64,000 bases of DNA from JANQJA01 sp040880285. GTDB taxonomy: Bacteria > Pseudomonadota > Gammaproteobacteria > Pseudomonadales > Azotimanducaceae. The notes below the pieces were generated by a model that saw nothing but the letters and a program-made list of their open reading frames with translations, was not told the origin of the DNA and searched no databases. Positions 15,259 to 22,579 of the stretch are shown here, one piece after another. A program made the position numbers and the translations under genes. The stretch is taken from contig JBBDIT010000055.1 in the NCBI GenBank assembly GCA_040880285.1, positions 1 through 64,000 on the forward strand, given 5' to 3'. Each line of letters begins with the position of its first letter. The stretch's first letter is position 1.

Positions 15259-16644
15259 TCACGGACCCTGGAGCCGACCGCCGATTTCAATGAAGCGCTT
15301 TACCGTATCGACGTCCGCCTTGAGCAGGGTCTTTCGTACAGGCAAGCCGGCCAGTTTCGTCAGCGTCGGGTGTGACACGTCAATGTCCGGCAGAGCTTCT
15401 CGGATTGCCTCTTCGAACTTGGCTGGATGTGCGGTTGCAAGACACAGCAATGGAACATCGTCCGTTCGAAACCGCCGGCCGACGGTAATACCGACCGCAG
15501 TATGGGGATCCACCAAATAATCGGTTTCGGCATTAACCGAGCGAATGGTATCAAGGGTTTCCGCATTACTGACGGCGCCGGCAAGGAAGGCCGCGTCAAG
15601 GCGCTCGGTATTGAAGTGCAAGGTTTCTTGGCCAGTCGACAGGAAGCGGTTCATGAATGCCTTGACCTTCTCCTCGGAACGACCCAGTTTGTAATACAAG
15701 TAGCGTTCGAAATTGCTGGAGACCTGGATGTCCATTGCCGGGCTAAAGGTGTACTGCACATCGCCGCGCTGGTACACGCCTTCGTTGAAAAACCGGCACA
15801 AGATATCGTTCTCGTTGGTGGCCAACACCAGGTGACGAATCGGCAGTCCCATTTCCCGTGCGCAGAAACCCGCAAAAATGTTACCAAAGTTACCCGTAGG
15901 AACTGCGACATCAAAGGTCTGTGGACGCCCTAGCTGATACCAGGCAGAAAAATAATAGACGATTTGCGCCAGTACCCGCGCCCAGTTCACGGAATTGACC
16001 GCCGCAAGGCTGTAGTGCTCCTTGAATGCAAGATCTGAGAAGATCTCCTTCATGATTCGCTGGCAATCGTCGAAGCTGCCCTCAACGGCAATGTTGTGAA
16101 CATTGTCATCAAGGATTGTCGTCATCTGCCGCTCCTGAATGGGGCTGGTCTTTCCTTCCGGGAACATGACATAGATATTGATGTTGGCTTTGCCGCGCAC
16201 ACCCGCAATCGCCGCACTGCCAGTATCACCACTGGTTGCGCCAAGGATATTCACGAAAGCGCCGCGTTCAGTGAGGATGTATTCGAATACATTGCCGAGA
16301 AACTGTAGCGCCACATCCTTGAATGCAAGCGTCGGGCCGTGGAACAACTCAAGGATGTGCAGGTCACCCACGTTGACGAGGGGGGTGACGAGCGGGTGAT
16401 CGAAGGTCGCATAACTGGCATCAATCAGCGATTTGAGTTCATCTTTCGGTAGGTCATCGATGAACCGCGACATCACCTCACAGGCCAGACCGGCATAATC
16501 CAACTCTTGCCAACGATCCAACTCGTCTGAAACGTCGGGCAACTCGTGTGGTACCAGCAGGCCACCGTCATCGGCTAGCCCCATGATAACGGCATCTTTA
16601 AAAGAGAGCCCCGCGACGCCGCCACGGGTGCTGCGATATTTCAT
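15259..16644 (-). CDS. thrC: Threonine synthase
   Basis: ThrC converts O-phosphohomoserine to threonine using PLP. The 461-residue protein begins MKYRSTRGG, as in the longer (fungal/proteobacterial) class. The PLP lysine is in GPTLAFKDVALQF (about residue 110), and the glycine loops are GATSGDTGSAA and PTGNFGNIFAG. It converges on yigB with one base between the stops. Its start is two bases from the stop of the upstream porin gene, so the two are probably cotranscribed. thrB lies separately at 29395. Confidence 0.95.
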   Translation of the reverse strand: MKYRSTRGGVAGLSFKDAVIMGLADDGGLLVPHELPDVSDELDRWQELDYAGLACEVMSRFIDDLPKDELKSLIDASYATFDHPLVTPLVNVGDLHILELFHGPTLAFKDVALQFLGNVFEYILTERGAFVNILGATSGDTGSAAIAGVRGKANINIYVMFPEGKTSPIQERQMTTILDDNVHNIAVEGSFDDCQRIMKEIFSDLAFKEHYSLAAVNSVNWARVLAQIVYYFSAWYQLGRPQTFDVAVPTGNFGNIFAGFCAREMGLPIRHLVLATNENDILCRFFNEGVYQRGDVQYTFSPAMDIQVSSNFERYLYYKLGRSEEKVKAFMNRFLSTGQETLHFNTERLDAAFLAGAVSNAETLDTIRSVNAETDYLVDPHTAVGITVGRRFRTDDVPLLCLATAHPAKFEEAIREALPDIDVSHPTLTKLAGLPVRKTLLKADVDTVKRFIEIGGRLQGP

Positions 16645-16646
16645 AT

Positions 16647-17369
16647 TTACAGGCTCTTGCTGACGGCAAAAACCACGCGGGCTTCACACAGGGTCGATCC
16701 ACCAAAGCATTCTTCTTTCGAAATGTCTGTGTCGTGCCAGGTGACAGTGAAATCCACCTCATCCAGGGATTTCGATAAAGCAATCGAATAATCATTGTAA
16801 TCGGGCCCCCCGAACCGGTCGTTCCGGTCAATGGACTGGCTGCCTACATGGAACTCAAGGCCATAGTCACCTGGCAGTCCAAGCGCGTAGCCCATATAGA
16901 CGTAGATTGCTTTGTTCGACCCGTAGAAGTAATCCGAGGAGTAGTTGAGCCCGATGGTAAAATCACTGATATCAAGACTGCCATATAGCTCGGTAAAGCT
17001 GCTCTCACACCTTTTGTCAATCGCCGAATCACAAAGCGGTGCGCTCACCTGCTCGTCATCAGGGTACTCGTAGCGCAGAATACCAAGATCGTAGTTCACC
17101 ATCTCATTGAAGCTGCCCGCATAGCCTGCATAGAAATTTAACTCGATACTGCCATCGAAATTGACATTCGATGCCCAGATACCAAGATAAAGGCCACTGT
17201 CTGCCACCAGGTCAATGCCACCTTGAATCGTGGCATTTTCATTAGTCTGTGAGATGCCGCGAAATGCATAATCAGTCGCGATGCTCACATTTCCACTGGT
17301 CTCTACCGCTCCGGCCTGACCAGCTACAAGCAGCAAGCTGATCCCTGTCAATAAAGCCAATCGCTTCAT
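16647..17369 (-). CDS. TorF family putative porin
   Basis: The 240-residue protein has a clear signal peptide (MKRLALLTGISLLLVAGQAGA, cut about residue 21). A beta-barrel pattern follows that starts SGNVSIATDYAFRGISQT, the hallmark of the TorF (TIGR02001) putative porins. The barrel should lie in the outer membrane. The substrate is not known. Family members are often found near P-II and ammonium transporter genes, and glnK lies just upstream here, but a terminator separates them. The start follows GGAG eight bases upstream. Confidence 0.82.
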   Translation of the reverse strand: MKRLALLTGISLLLVAGQAGAVETSGNVSIATDYAFRGISQTNENATIQGGIDLVADSGLYLGIWASNVNFDGSIELNFYAGYAGSFNEMVNYDLGILRYEYPDDEQVSAPLCDSAIDKRCESSFTELYGSLDISDFTIGLNYSSDYFYGSNKAIYVYMGYALGLPGDYGLEFHVGSQSIDRNDRFGGPDYNDYSIALSKSLDEVDFTVTWHDTDISKEECFGGSTLCEARVVFAVSKSL

Positions 17370-17414
17370 GCTTACACTCCATATGGTTTTTTGGGGGATG
17401 CATCGACCTGCGCG

Positions 17415-17443
17415 ATTATAAAGGGGAACTTATGATGAATGAA
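17415..17443 (-). promoter_or_regulatory. Candidate promoter of the porin-thrC operon
   Basis: On the minus strand a perfect TATAAT (17420-17415) lies 45 bases before the porin start. A weak -35 (TTCATT) is 17 bases upstream, at 17443-17438. It sits downstream of the glnK terminator, so it would give the porin and thrC their own transcript. Confidence 0.45.
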
Positions 17444-17456
17444 ATGAAACGGGCCA

Positions 17457-17484
17457 AACAAAAAAGGACGCTGAAGCGTCCTTT
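17457..17484 (-). terminator. Rho-independent terminator of glnK
   Basis: AAAGGACGC-TGAA-GCGTCCTTT forms a 9-bp perfect stem with a 4-base loop (17463-17484). Read on the minus strand it is followed by a T-rich tract. It begins 40 bases after the glnK stop. Confidence 0.85.
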
Positions 17485-17523
17485 GTGGCTCTTGTAACTA
17501 CGGTAACTTGTGTAACCAGGCCC

Positions 17524-17862
17524 CTAGACGGCTTCTGCACCTGTCTCACCAGTCCGGATACGTACCACGTCATCCAGTGTAGTGACAAAAATCTTGCCGT
17601 CACCTACCTTACCGGTATTCGCTGCGCCCGTGATCGCTTCAATCACAGCATCAAGACTCTCATCAGCAATCGCGACTTCGATTTTTACCTTGGGCAGGAA
17701 GTCAACGACGTACTCGGCGCCGCGATATAATTCTGTGTGTCCTTTCTGGCGACCAAAGCCTTTGACTTCAGTCACTGTCATACCCTGCACAGAGATTTCA
17801 GATAAGGCCTCGCGTACATCATCCAGCTTGAAAGGCTTAATGATTGCTGTGACTAATTTCAT
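17524..17862 (-). CDS. glnK: P-II nitrogen regulatory protein (GlnK/GlnB)
   Basis: The 112-residue protein matches P-II throughout. The uridylylated tyrosine is Y51 in the T-loop (YRGAEYVVDFLPK), and the ATP-binding segments are KGFGRQKGH and GKIFV...VRIRTGE. P-II trimers signal nitrogen and energy status to GlnE, NtrB or AmtB. No amtB follows; the downstream gene is a TorF-type porin. The region upstream carries a sigma-54 promoter (18020-18035) and an NtrC-like site (18100-18116), which favours the GlnK type over the constitutive GlnB type. The ribosome-binding site is AAGGAGAAG. Confidence 0.92.
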   Translation of the reverse strand: MKLVTAIIKPFKLDDVREALSEISVQGMTVTEVKGFGRQKGHTELYRGAEYVVDFLPKVKIEVAIADESLDAVIEAITGAANTGKVGDGKIFVTTLDDVVRIRTGETGAEAV

Positions 17863-18019
17863 TGATCTTCTCCTTTTTCAGGACTCGCCCGCTTTTTCTT
17901 ATCCGGGCAAATGTATCTAATTTACAAGCTCTTTCCAACGCCGGGACTACTACTTCTTGCTGCCTTGGACTCGCATTTCGATTCGAGTGGTTCCAGCCAT
18001 CGATTACCACATCTGCTTT

Positions 18020-18035
18020 TGCATTCGTCGTGCCA
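18020..18035 (-). promoter_or_regulatory. Sigma-54 promoter of glnK
   Basis: On the minus strand TGGCACGACGAATGCA fits the -24/-12 consensus TGGCACRNNNNTTGCW at all defined positions but one. The invariant GG and GC are correctly spaced. The start of transcription would be near 18009, giving a leader of about 147 bases to glnK. The region 17863-18261 otherwise holds only this control DNA and the comM leader. Confidence 0.75.
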
Positions 18036-18099
18036 AGTTCGGTTAACGCTTTTAAATCAACCGTTTAACGAGTCCCCAACGAGCCCGGCGGCTTTCGCT

Positions 18100-18116
18100 G
18101 GCACTAAATAGGTGCG
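18100..18116. promoter_or_regulatory. NtrC-like enhancer site
   Basis: GGCACTAAATAGGTGCG keeps the GCAC-N7-GTGC core of the 17-base NtrC site. It is centred about 99 bases upstream of the predicted glnK start of transcription, a normal enhancer distance. Outer and inner flanking bases deviate, so the site could be of medium affinity. Confidence 0.55.
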
Positions 18117-18261
18117 TCGTACTCCAGCATGAACCACTGAAGTGCACGCCCTGCAGTATGCACTAGCGTCTGGCTGACGTGAATGGAGTGAAACGTCCTA
18201 CACAGGTTTGCCGAAAGCTGTCAGACAATCGACTGTAACACAGCAACGCCCAATCAGGTTC

Positions 18262-19776
18262 ATGCCAGCAAAAACCATAACTCGTGCCCAGATCGGCATT
18301 GACGCCCCCGATGTAACCGTAGAAGCCCATGTTTCAAATGGCTTGCCCCAAATCGTTATCGTCGGGCTACCGGAAACCGCGGTAAAAGAAAGTAAAGACC
18401 GGGTACGGGCCGCCATCAGCAATTCCGGATTTCGAATTCCAGGCCGCAAGGTCACCGTCAATCTGGCACCGGCAGACTTGCCAAAACAGGGTGGGCGGTA
18501 CGATCTGGCGATTGCACTTGCCATTCTTGGTGCGACCGACCAGGTCTCACCAGAGGCACTGCTCACAGTTGAAACGCTCGGTGAGCTGGCGTTGGACGGT
18601 AGCCTGCGAACCGTCAAAGGCGTCCTGCCGGCGGCGATCGCGTGCGTGCGCGGCAAACACAAAATGATCGTTCCGGACAGCAATGGTGTCGAGGCCGCCA
18701 TCGCGGGCCGTGATCACATTTATATTGCCGACAATCTGCTTGAAGTGTCGGCTTTCCTGAACGGGGGCCGGTGCCTCCGGCACCCGGACAGCCCCGTTGC
18801 CAGCCTGTCGCGGGATGCCATCTCCATCGCCGATATCCGCGGCCAGCATCTGGCAAAACACGCCCTCATTGTTGCCGCTGCCGGGTCCCACAATCTCCTC
18901 TACATAGGACCACCAGGCACTGGCAAGACCATGCTGGCAAGTCGTCTCGGTACCCTGCTACCGCCGCTGCGGTTGCATGAGTCGCTCGAGGTCGCTTCCA
19001 TCCAGTCCGTATCCAAGTATGGATTCGATGTCGCAGAGTGGGGTAAGCGCAAGTTTCGAAATCCACACCACACAGCATCCGCGGTAGCGCTGGTAGGCGG
19101 TGGTAATCCGCCGAAACCAGGCGAGATATCCCTTGCCCACCATGGTGTCCTGTTCCTCGATGAGTTGCCTGAGTTCTCCCGGGGAGTACTCGAAGTCCTG
19201 CGAGAGCCAGTCGAGTCAGGCAAGATCATTATTAGCCGGGCACATCACCAGGTCAGCTATCCTGCCCAGTTTCAATTGGTAGCGGCCATGAATCCTTGCC
19301 CATGCGGCTACCATGGTGACAAGAGTAATCGATGTAATTGCGGCATCGACCAGGTGGAGAGGTACCGCGGCAAGATCTCCGGTCCGCTGTTGGATCGAAT
19401 CGACCTGCATGTCGAAGTACCCCCGCTCCCCCTCGGTGCCTTGTCTGATCCTGTCCTCAAAGGGGATTACCAAGAGCATGAGTCAGCCCGCAAGCGAATT
19501 GAAGCGGCACGGTGCGCCATGCTGGAGCGCGCCGGTAAACTCAATGCACACTTGTCGGGTCGCGAGGTCGAGCGCGATTGCAAGCTAGATAAAGACGACC
19601 AGACCATGCTCGATGAGGCGATGCACGCGCTCGGACTGTCAGCACGTGGGTATTATAAAGTACTCAAGGTCGCCCGCACCCTTGCCGACTTGTCAGGGTC
19701 AAAACAGATAGAACGAAATCACCTTACCGAGGCCCTGGGCTTCCGTAAGCTGGACAGAAAACAAGCGTCGATCTAA
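18262..19776 (+). CDS. comM: ComM/YifB family AAA+ ATPase (Mg-chelatase-like)
   Basis: ComM is a hexameric helicase that promotes branch migration during integration of transformed DNA. From the ATG at 18262 the product has 504 residues, like E. coli ComM. An earlier ATG at 18208 would add 18 residues of atypical sequence. The family N-terminus (RAQIGIDAPDVTVEAHVSNGLP) is followed by Walker A GPPGTGKTM (about 218), Walker B VLFLDELPEF (about 297), and a cysteine-rich insert AMNPCPCGYHGD...CNCG. With dprA at 57868 it suggests competence functions. Confidence 0.92.
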   Translation: MPAKTITRAQIGIDAPDVTVEAHVSNGLPQIVIVGLPETAVKESKDRVRAAISNSGFRIPGRKVTVNLAPADLPKQGGRYDLAIALAILGATDQVSPEALLTVETLGELALDGSLRTVKGVLPAAIACVRGKHKMIVPDSNGVEAAIAGRDHIYIADNLLEVSAFLNGGRCLRHPDSPVASLSRDAISIADIRGQHLAKHALIVAAAGSHNLLYIGPPGTGKTMLASRLGTLLPPLRLHESLEVASIQSVSKYGFDVAEWGKRKFRNPHHTASAVALVGGGNPPKPGEISLAHHGVLFLDELPEFSRGVLEVLREPVESGKIIISRAHHQVSYPAQFQLVAAMNPCPCGYHGDKSNRCNCGIDQVERYRGKISGPLLDRIDLHVEVPPLPLGALSDPVLKGDYQEHESARKRIEAARCAMLERAGKLNAHLSGREVERDCKLDKDDQTMLDEAMHALGLSARGYYKVLKVARTLADLSGSKQIERNHLTEALGFRKLDRKQASI

Positions 19777-19796
19777 TCGGGTCGTAGGTAGAAGTG

Positions 19797-20228
19797 CTAT
19801 TGTGCGGCTTCAACCATGTAGTCAACAACCGCTTCCAGGTCGTCATCGGAACAAGTGAAACACATTCCTTTGGCGGGCATTCCTGGTGGCATACCTTCGA
19901 TAGAGCTGGTATAGAGTACGTCCATACCCTTTTCGATCCGTGGTGCCCAGGCTGCTGCGTCGCCAAATTTGGGGGCACCGGCAACTCCTATTGCATGGCA
20001 GGTAGCACAGCTTCGATCGTAGATCGCCTTGACATCAGTGCCGCCATTGCCTGCAGTGGCAACCTGGGTGGCTGCGGACGCATCGGCACAGTCTTCCCCC
20101 TCAACACAGACCTGCCCAACCTTCCGGATACGTTCAGCGATCTCATCATTGACTGAAGCTGCACCGACCATCTGCACCACCACGAACATCATCGCGGATC
20201 CGATCAACATCTGGGAAAATCTTTTCAC
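19797..20228 (-). CDS. Cytochrome c5-family monoheme protein
   Basis: The 143-residue protein has a signal peptide (about 1-23). Its single heme site is CATCH (about residue 74), the distal methionine is probably in EGMPPGMPAKG, and the late cysteine pair CFTC is typical of cytochrome c5. It should carry electrons in the periplasm, perhaps to the caa3 oxidase encoded at 33-40 kb. A cysteine pair (CVEGEDC) in the N-terminal spacer could form a disulfide. It converges on comM with 20 bases between the stops. Confidence 0.88.
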   Translation of the reverse strand: MKRFSQMLIGSAMMFVVVQMVGAASVNDEIAERIRKVGQVCVEGEDCADASAATQVATAGNGGTDVKAIYDRSCATCHAIGVAGAPKFGDAAAWAPRIEKGMDVLYTSSIEGMPPGMPAKGMCFTCSDDDLEAVVDYMVEAAQ

Positions 20229-20315
20229 AACAACTTCCTGCCTTTACTGGTTATAGCGTATTTTTTGGGAGGCGGCATTATACCTGCAAAATAACGGATA
20301 AACACACTGCCAACC

Positions 20316-21851
20316 TTAACTTCTGTTACCCCAACCGGAGTCATCCACGTCCCGGTTTGGAGTGAACTGAAAGACGTTGGAAGTTCCCGCCTCGACCACC
20401 GATTGCTCGGAAACCAGGGTCAGGACTGCTTGCTCCCGAAATTCGGTAAGACTGTCAGCACCCACATTCACCATGGTGCTGCGGAGCTTGTACAATGTTG
20501 TCCTCAATACCTCCGTTGTCGGGCCCACTAGCGGCACATAAGCATCGACCCCTTCTTCAAACACCAGGTCCCTGGTCCCCATCTCCTCACTGTAACGCTG
20601 CCAATTCTGCGCCCGACGCGTGCCTTCACCCCAATACGGTTTGTAGACCTGGCCATTGATAGAAGTCTTGGGGGTGGGGCTCTCTTCGGTCATCGCAAAA
20701 TATCGACCCATCATCACAAAATCCGCACCCATCGCCAGCGCCATCACGATCTGGGTGTCGTTGGCAAGGCCACCATCGGAACAGATCGGGATATAGCGGC
20801 CGGTCTCCTTGAAATATTCATCCCGGCGCGCGACCACTTCCAGCAACGCCGACGCCTGGCCACGACCAATCCCTTTCTGCTCGCGCGTAATGCAGATCGA
20901 ACCACCACCAATACCGACCTTGATAAAGTCAACGCCACCTTCCTGCACCAGGAAGTCAAATCCCTCCGCCGAGACGATGTTGCCACCGCCAATCACAATG
21001 TGGTCACCGAAGTTCTCCCGGATCCAGCGGACACCTTCCATCTGGTATTCGTTGAAGCCATCCGACGAATCGAAACACAGCACGTCAGCACCGGCGTTCA
21101 GGAGCGCCGGGACTCTGGTCTGGTAGTCATGGGTATTGACTGCTGCCCCCACACACAGGCGTTTAGAGTCATCAAGCAGTTCCAGTGGATGCCGGCGGTG
21201 ATCCTCGTAGTCTTTTTTGAATACCAGTGCCGTCAAACGCCCGTCCTTATCGAGTATTGGCAGGCAATCCTTTTTATGTTGGTGTAACAACTGGTTGGCC
21301 TCACGCAGGCTGATGCCTTCATGGCCAAAGATCACCTTCTGGATCGGGGTCATATGTTCTCCCACTGTGTGGTTCAGGTCATCCTCGAACTCCCAGAAGT
21401 CCTTATCCGTAATAATGCCCTGCAGATGGCCGGTGGCTGTGCCGTCGTCGGTCACAGGTACCGTCGAGTGCCCGGTACGTTGCATCAGCGCCATGACCTC
21501 GTGCAGGGTGGTGCCGGTGGTCGTGTTCGAGTCACTCTGGACAAAGCCGGCCTTGTGGGCTTTCACTTGACGGACCATCTCCGCCTGGGACTCCACCGCC
21601 TGGGAACAAAAGATGAAGCTGAGCCCACCCTGGCGGGCAAGTGCAATCGCCAGCCTGGATCCGGAAACAGATTGCATGCACGCGGAAACCACCGGAATAT
21701 TGATCCTGAACCGTGGTACGTTGTTTTGTTCAACCGCAGCCATGGGCGCAGACAGGTCGACCTGGTCCGCACGCTGGCCCTTGCGCGTTAGTCGTGGAAT
21801 GAGCAGATATTCCGAGAAGGTCCGGGAAATGTCATCGAGTATCGTCGCCAT
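20316..21851 (-). CDS. guaB: IMP dehydrogenase, Tritrichomonas-like type
   Basis: GuaB oxidises IMP to XMP in guanine nucleotide synthesis. The 511-residue protein has an N-terminal barrel segment, two CBS domains (about 95-215) and the catalytic loop GGGSICITREQKGIGRGQA, with the cysteine near residue 320. The mobile flap carries the Arg-Tyr pair in NWQRY (near 418). The motifs EYLLIP, SACMQSVSG and SFIFCSQ are unlike the usual gammaproteobacterial GuaB. From memory they resemble the IMP dehydrogenase of the protist Tritrichomonas foetus. No guaA follows, although guaB-guaA is the usual pair. A second guaB may exist elsewhere. Confidence 0.9.
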   Translation of the reverse strand: MATILDDISRTFSEYLLIPRLTRKGQRADQVDLSAPMAAVEQNNVPRFRINIPVVSACMQSVSGSRLAIALARQGGLSFIFCSQAVESQAEMVRQVKAHKAGFVQSDSNTTTGTTLHEVMALMQRTGHSTVPVTDDGTATGHLQGIITDKDFWEFEDDLNHTVGEHMTPIQKVIFGHEGISLREANQLLHQHKKDCLPILDKDGRLTALVFKKDYEDHRRHPLELLDDSKRLCVGAAVNTHDYQTRVPALLNAGADVLCFDSSDGFNEYQMEGVRWIRENFGDHIVIGGGNIVSAEGFDFLVQEGGVDFIKVGIGGGSICITREQKGIGRGQASALLEVVARRDEYFKETGRYIPICSDGGLANDTQIVMALAMGADFVMMGRYFAMTEESPTPKTSINGQVYKPYWGEGTRRAQNWQRYSEEMGTRDLVFEEGVDAYVPLVGPTTEVLRTTLYKLRSTMVNVGADSLTEFREQAVLTLVSEQSVVEAGTSNVFQFTPNRDVDDSGWGNRS

Positions 21852-22060
21852 TTATTGCTCCATAGGCTCATCAACAGGTGCCAGAAAGGCCCCCGGGGAC
21901 TGGGTTGTTAGGTAGTTTTCGGTCAGGCGAGAAGCGGGCGTTGTGAATACAACGGTCCGGAAGTTGCTATTGGATTTCGCCATGGCGAATTCTAGGCGAA
22001 TCACCTTCCGGATTCAAATCCGGCAGGTAAATAACTGCCTTATGGCCGGGTTACACGCTT

Positions 22061-22130
22061 AAATTAAGTAAATACTTTAGTTTATATTTATAAGATATTG
22101 ATATTAGTGCAAAATTTTGTAAGATATGAA
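22061..22130 (+). promoter_or_regulatory. AT-rich promoter region of ihfB
   Basis: The 317 bases between guaB and ihfB hold no gene. The last part (22061-22130) is strongly AT-rich, with TTTATATTTATAAG and TTTTGTAAGATATG segments, unlike its surroundings. It probably contains the ihfB promoter, and possibly IHF self-binding sites, but I cannot fix one -35/-10 pair with confidence. Confidence 0.4.
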
Positions 22131-22168
22131 GCGTGTATTCGGTGTGCCGGCGGTAAACCCGAGAAGCT

Positions 22169-22474
22169 ATGAACAAGTCAGAACTCATCAAGCGCATGGC
22201 CGACAAGCTGGACCAGTTGAGCAGTCGCGACGTCGACCTGGCAGTGCACACGATCATCGAGATCATGTCTGAGAGCCTTGCATCCGGTGAACGTATCGAG
22301 ATACGCGGGTTCGGTTCATTTTCCAACCATTACCGCAAGCCCCGGACCGTCAGGAACCCAAAGACCGGCGAAGTGGGTATTTTTAAGCCGGGCAAATTCG
22401 TGCCGCACTTCAAGCCGGGCAAAGACCTGAAACGACGAGTGGATGAATCACGGGCAGAGGAAGAAACTTCCTGA
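22169..22474 (+). CDS. ihfB: Integration host factor beta subunit
   Basis: The 101-residue protein aligns along its length with IHF-beta: MNKSELIKRMADKL at the start, GERIEIRGFGSFSNHYRKPRT in the middle, the arm with the intercalating proline in RNPKTGE, and VPHFKPGKDLKRRV at the end. With IHF-alpha it bends DNA at specific sites, for example at sigma-54 promoters such as that of glnK. It stands alone; the usual neighbour rpsA is not seen. Confidence 0.9.
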   Translation: MNKSELIKRMADKLDQLSSRDVDLAVHTIIEIMSESLASGERIEIRGFGSFSNHYRKPRTVRNPKTGEVGIFKPGKFVPHFKPGKDLKRRVDESRAEEETS

Positions 22475-22503
22475 CACCTGGATTCGTCCTCTTGCACGGG
22501 TAT

Positions 22504-22548
22504 CTACACTCTCCACACTCTCCACACTCTCCACACCCTCCACACTCT
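22504..22548 (+). repeat. 9-base tandem repeat, five copies
   Basis: Five tandem units of CCACACTCT (first unit CTACACTCT, fourth CCACACCCT) lie between the convergent ihfB and acyl-CoA ligase genes. No hairpin forms. The run is a minisatellite-like tract that could vary in copy number. It might also affect the 3' ends of both transcripts. Confidence 0.9.
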
Positions 22549-22579
22549 CGCTCGATTCCACCATCACCCTCTTTGCGAT

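Noticed and set aside
22504..22548. CRISPR-like array
   Set aside because: The units are 9 bases, directly abutting, without spacers, and there are no cas genes.
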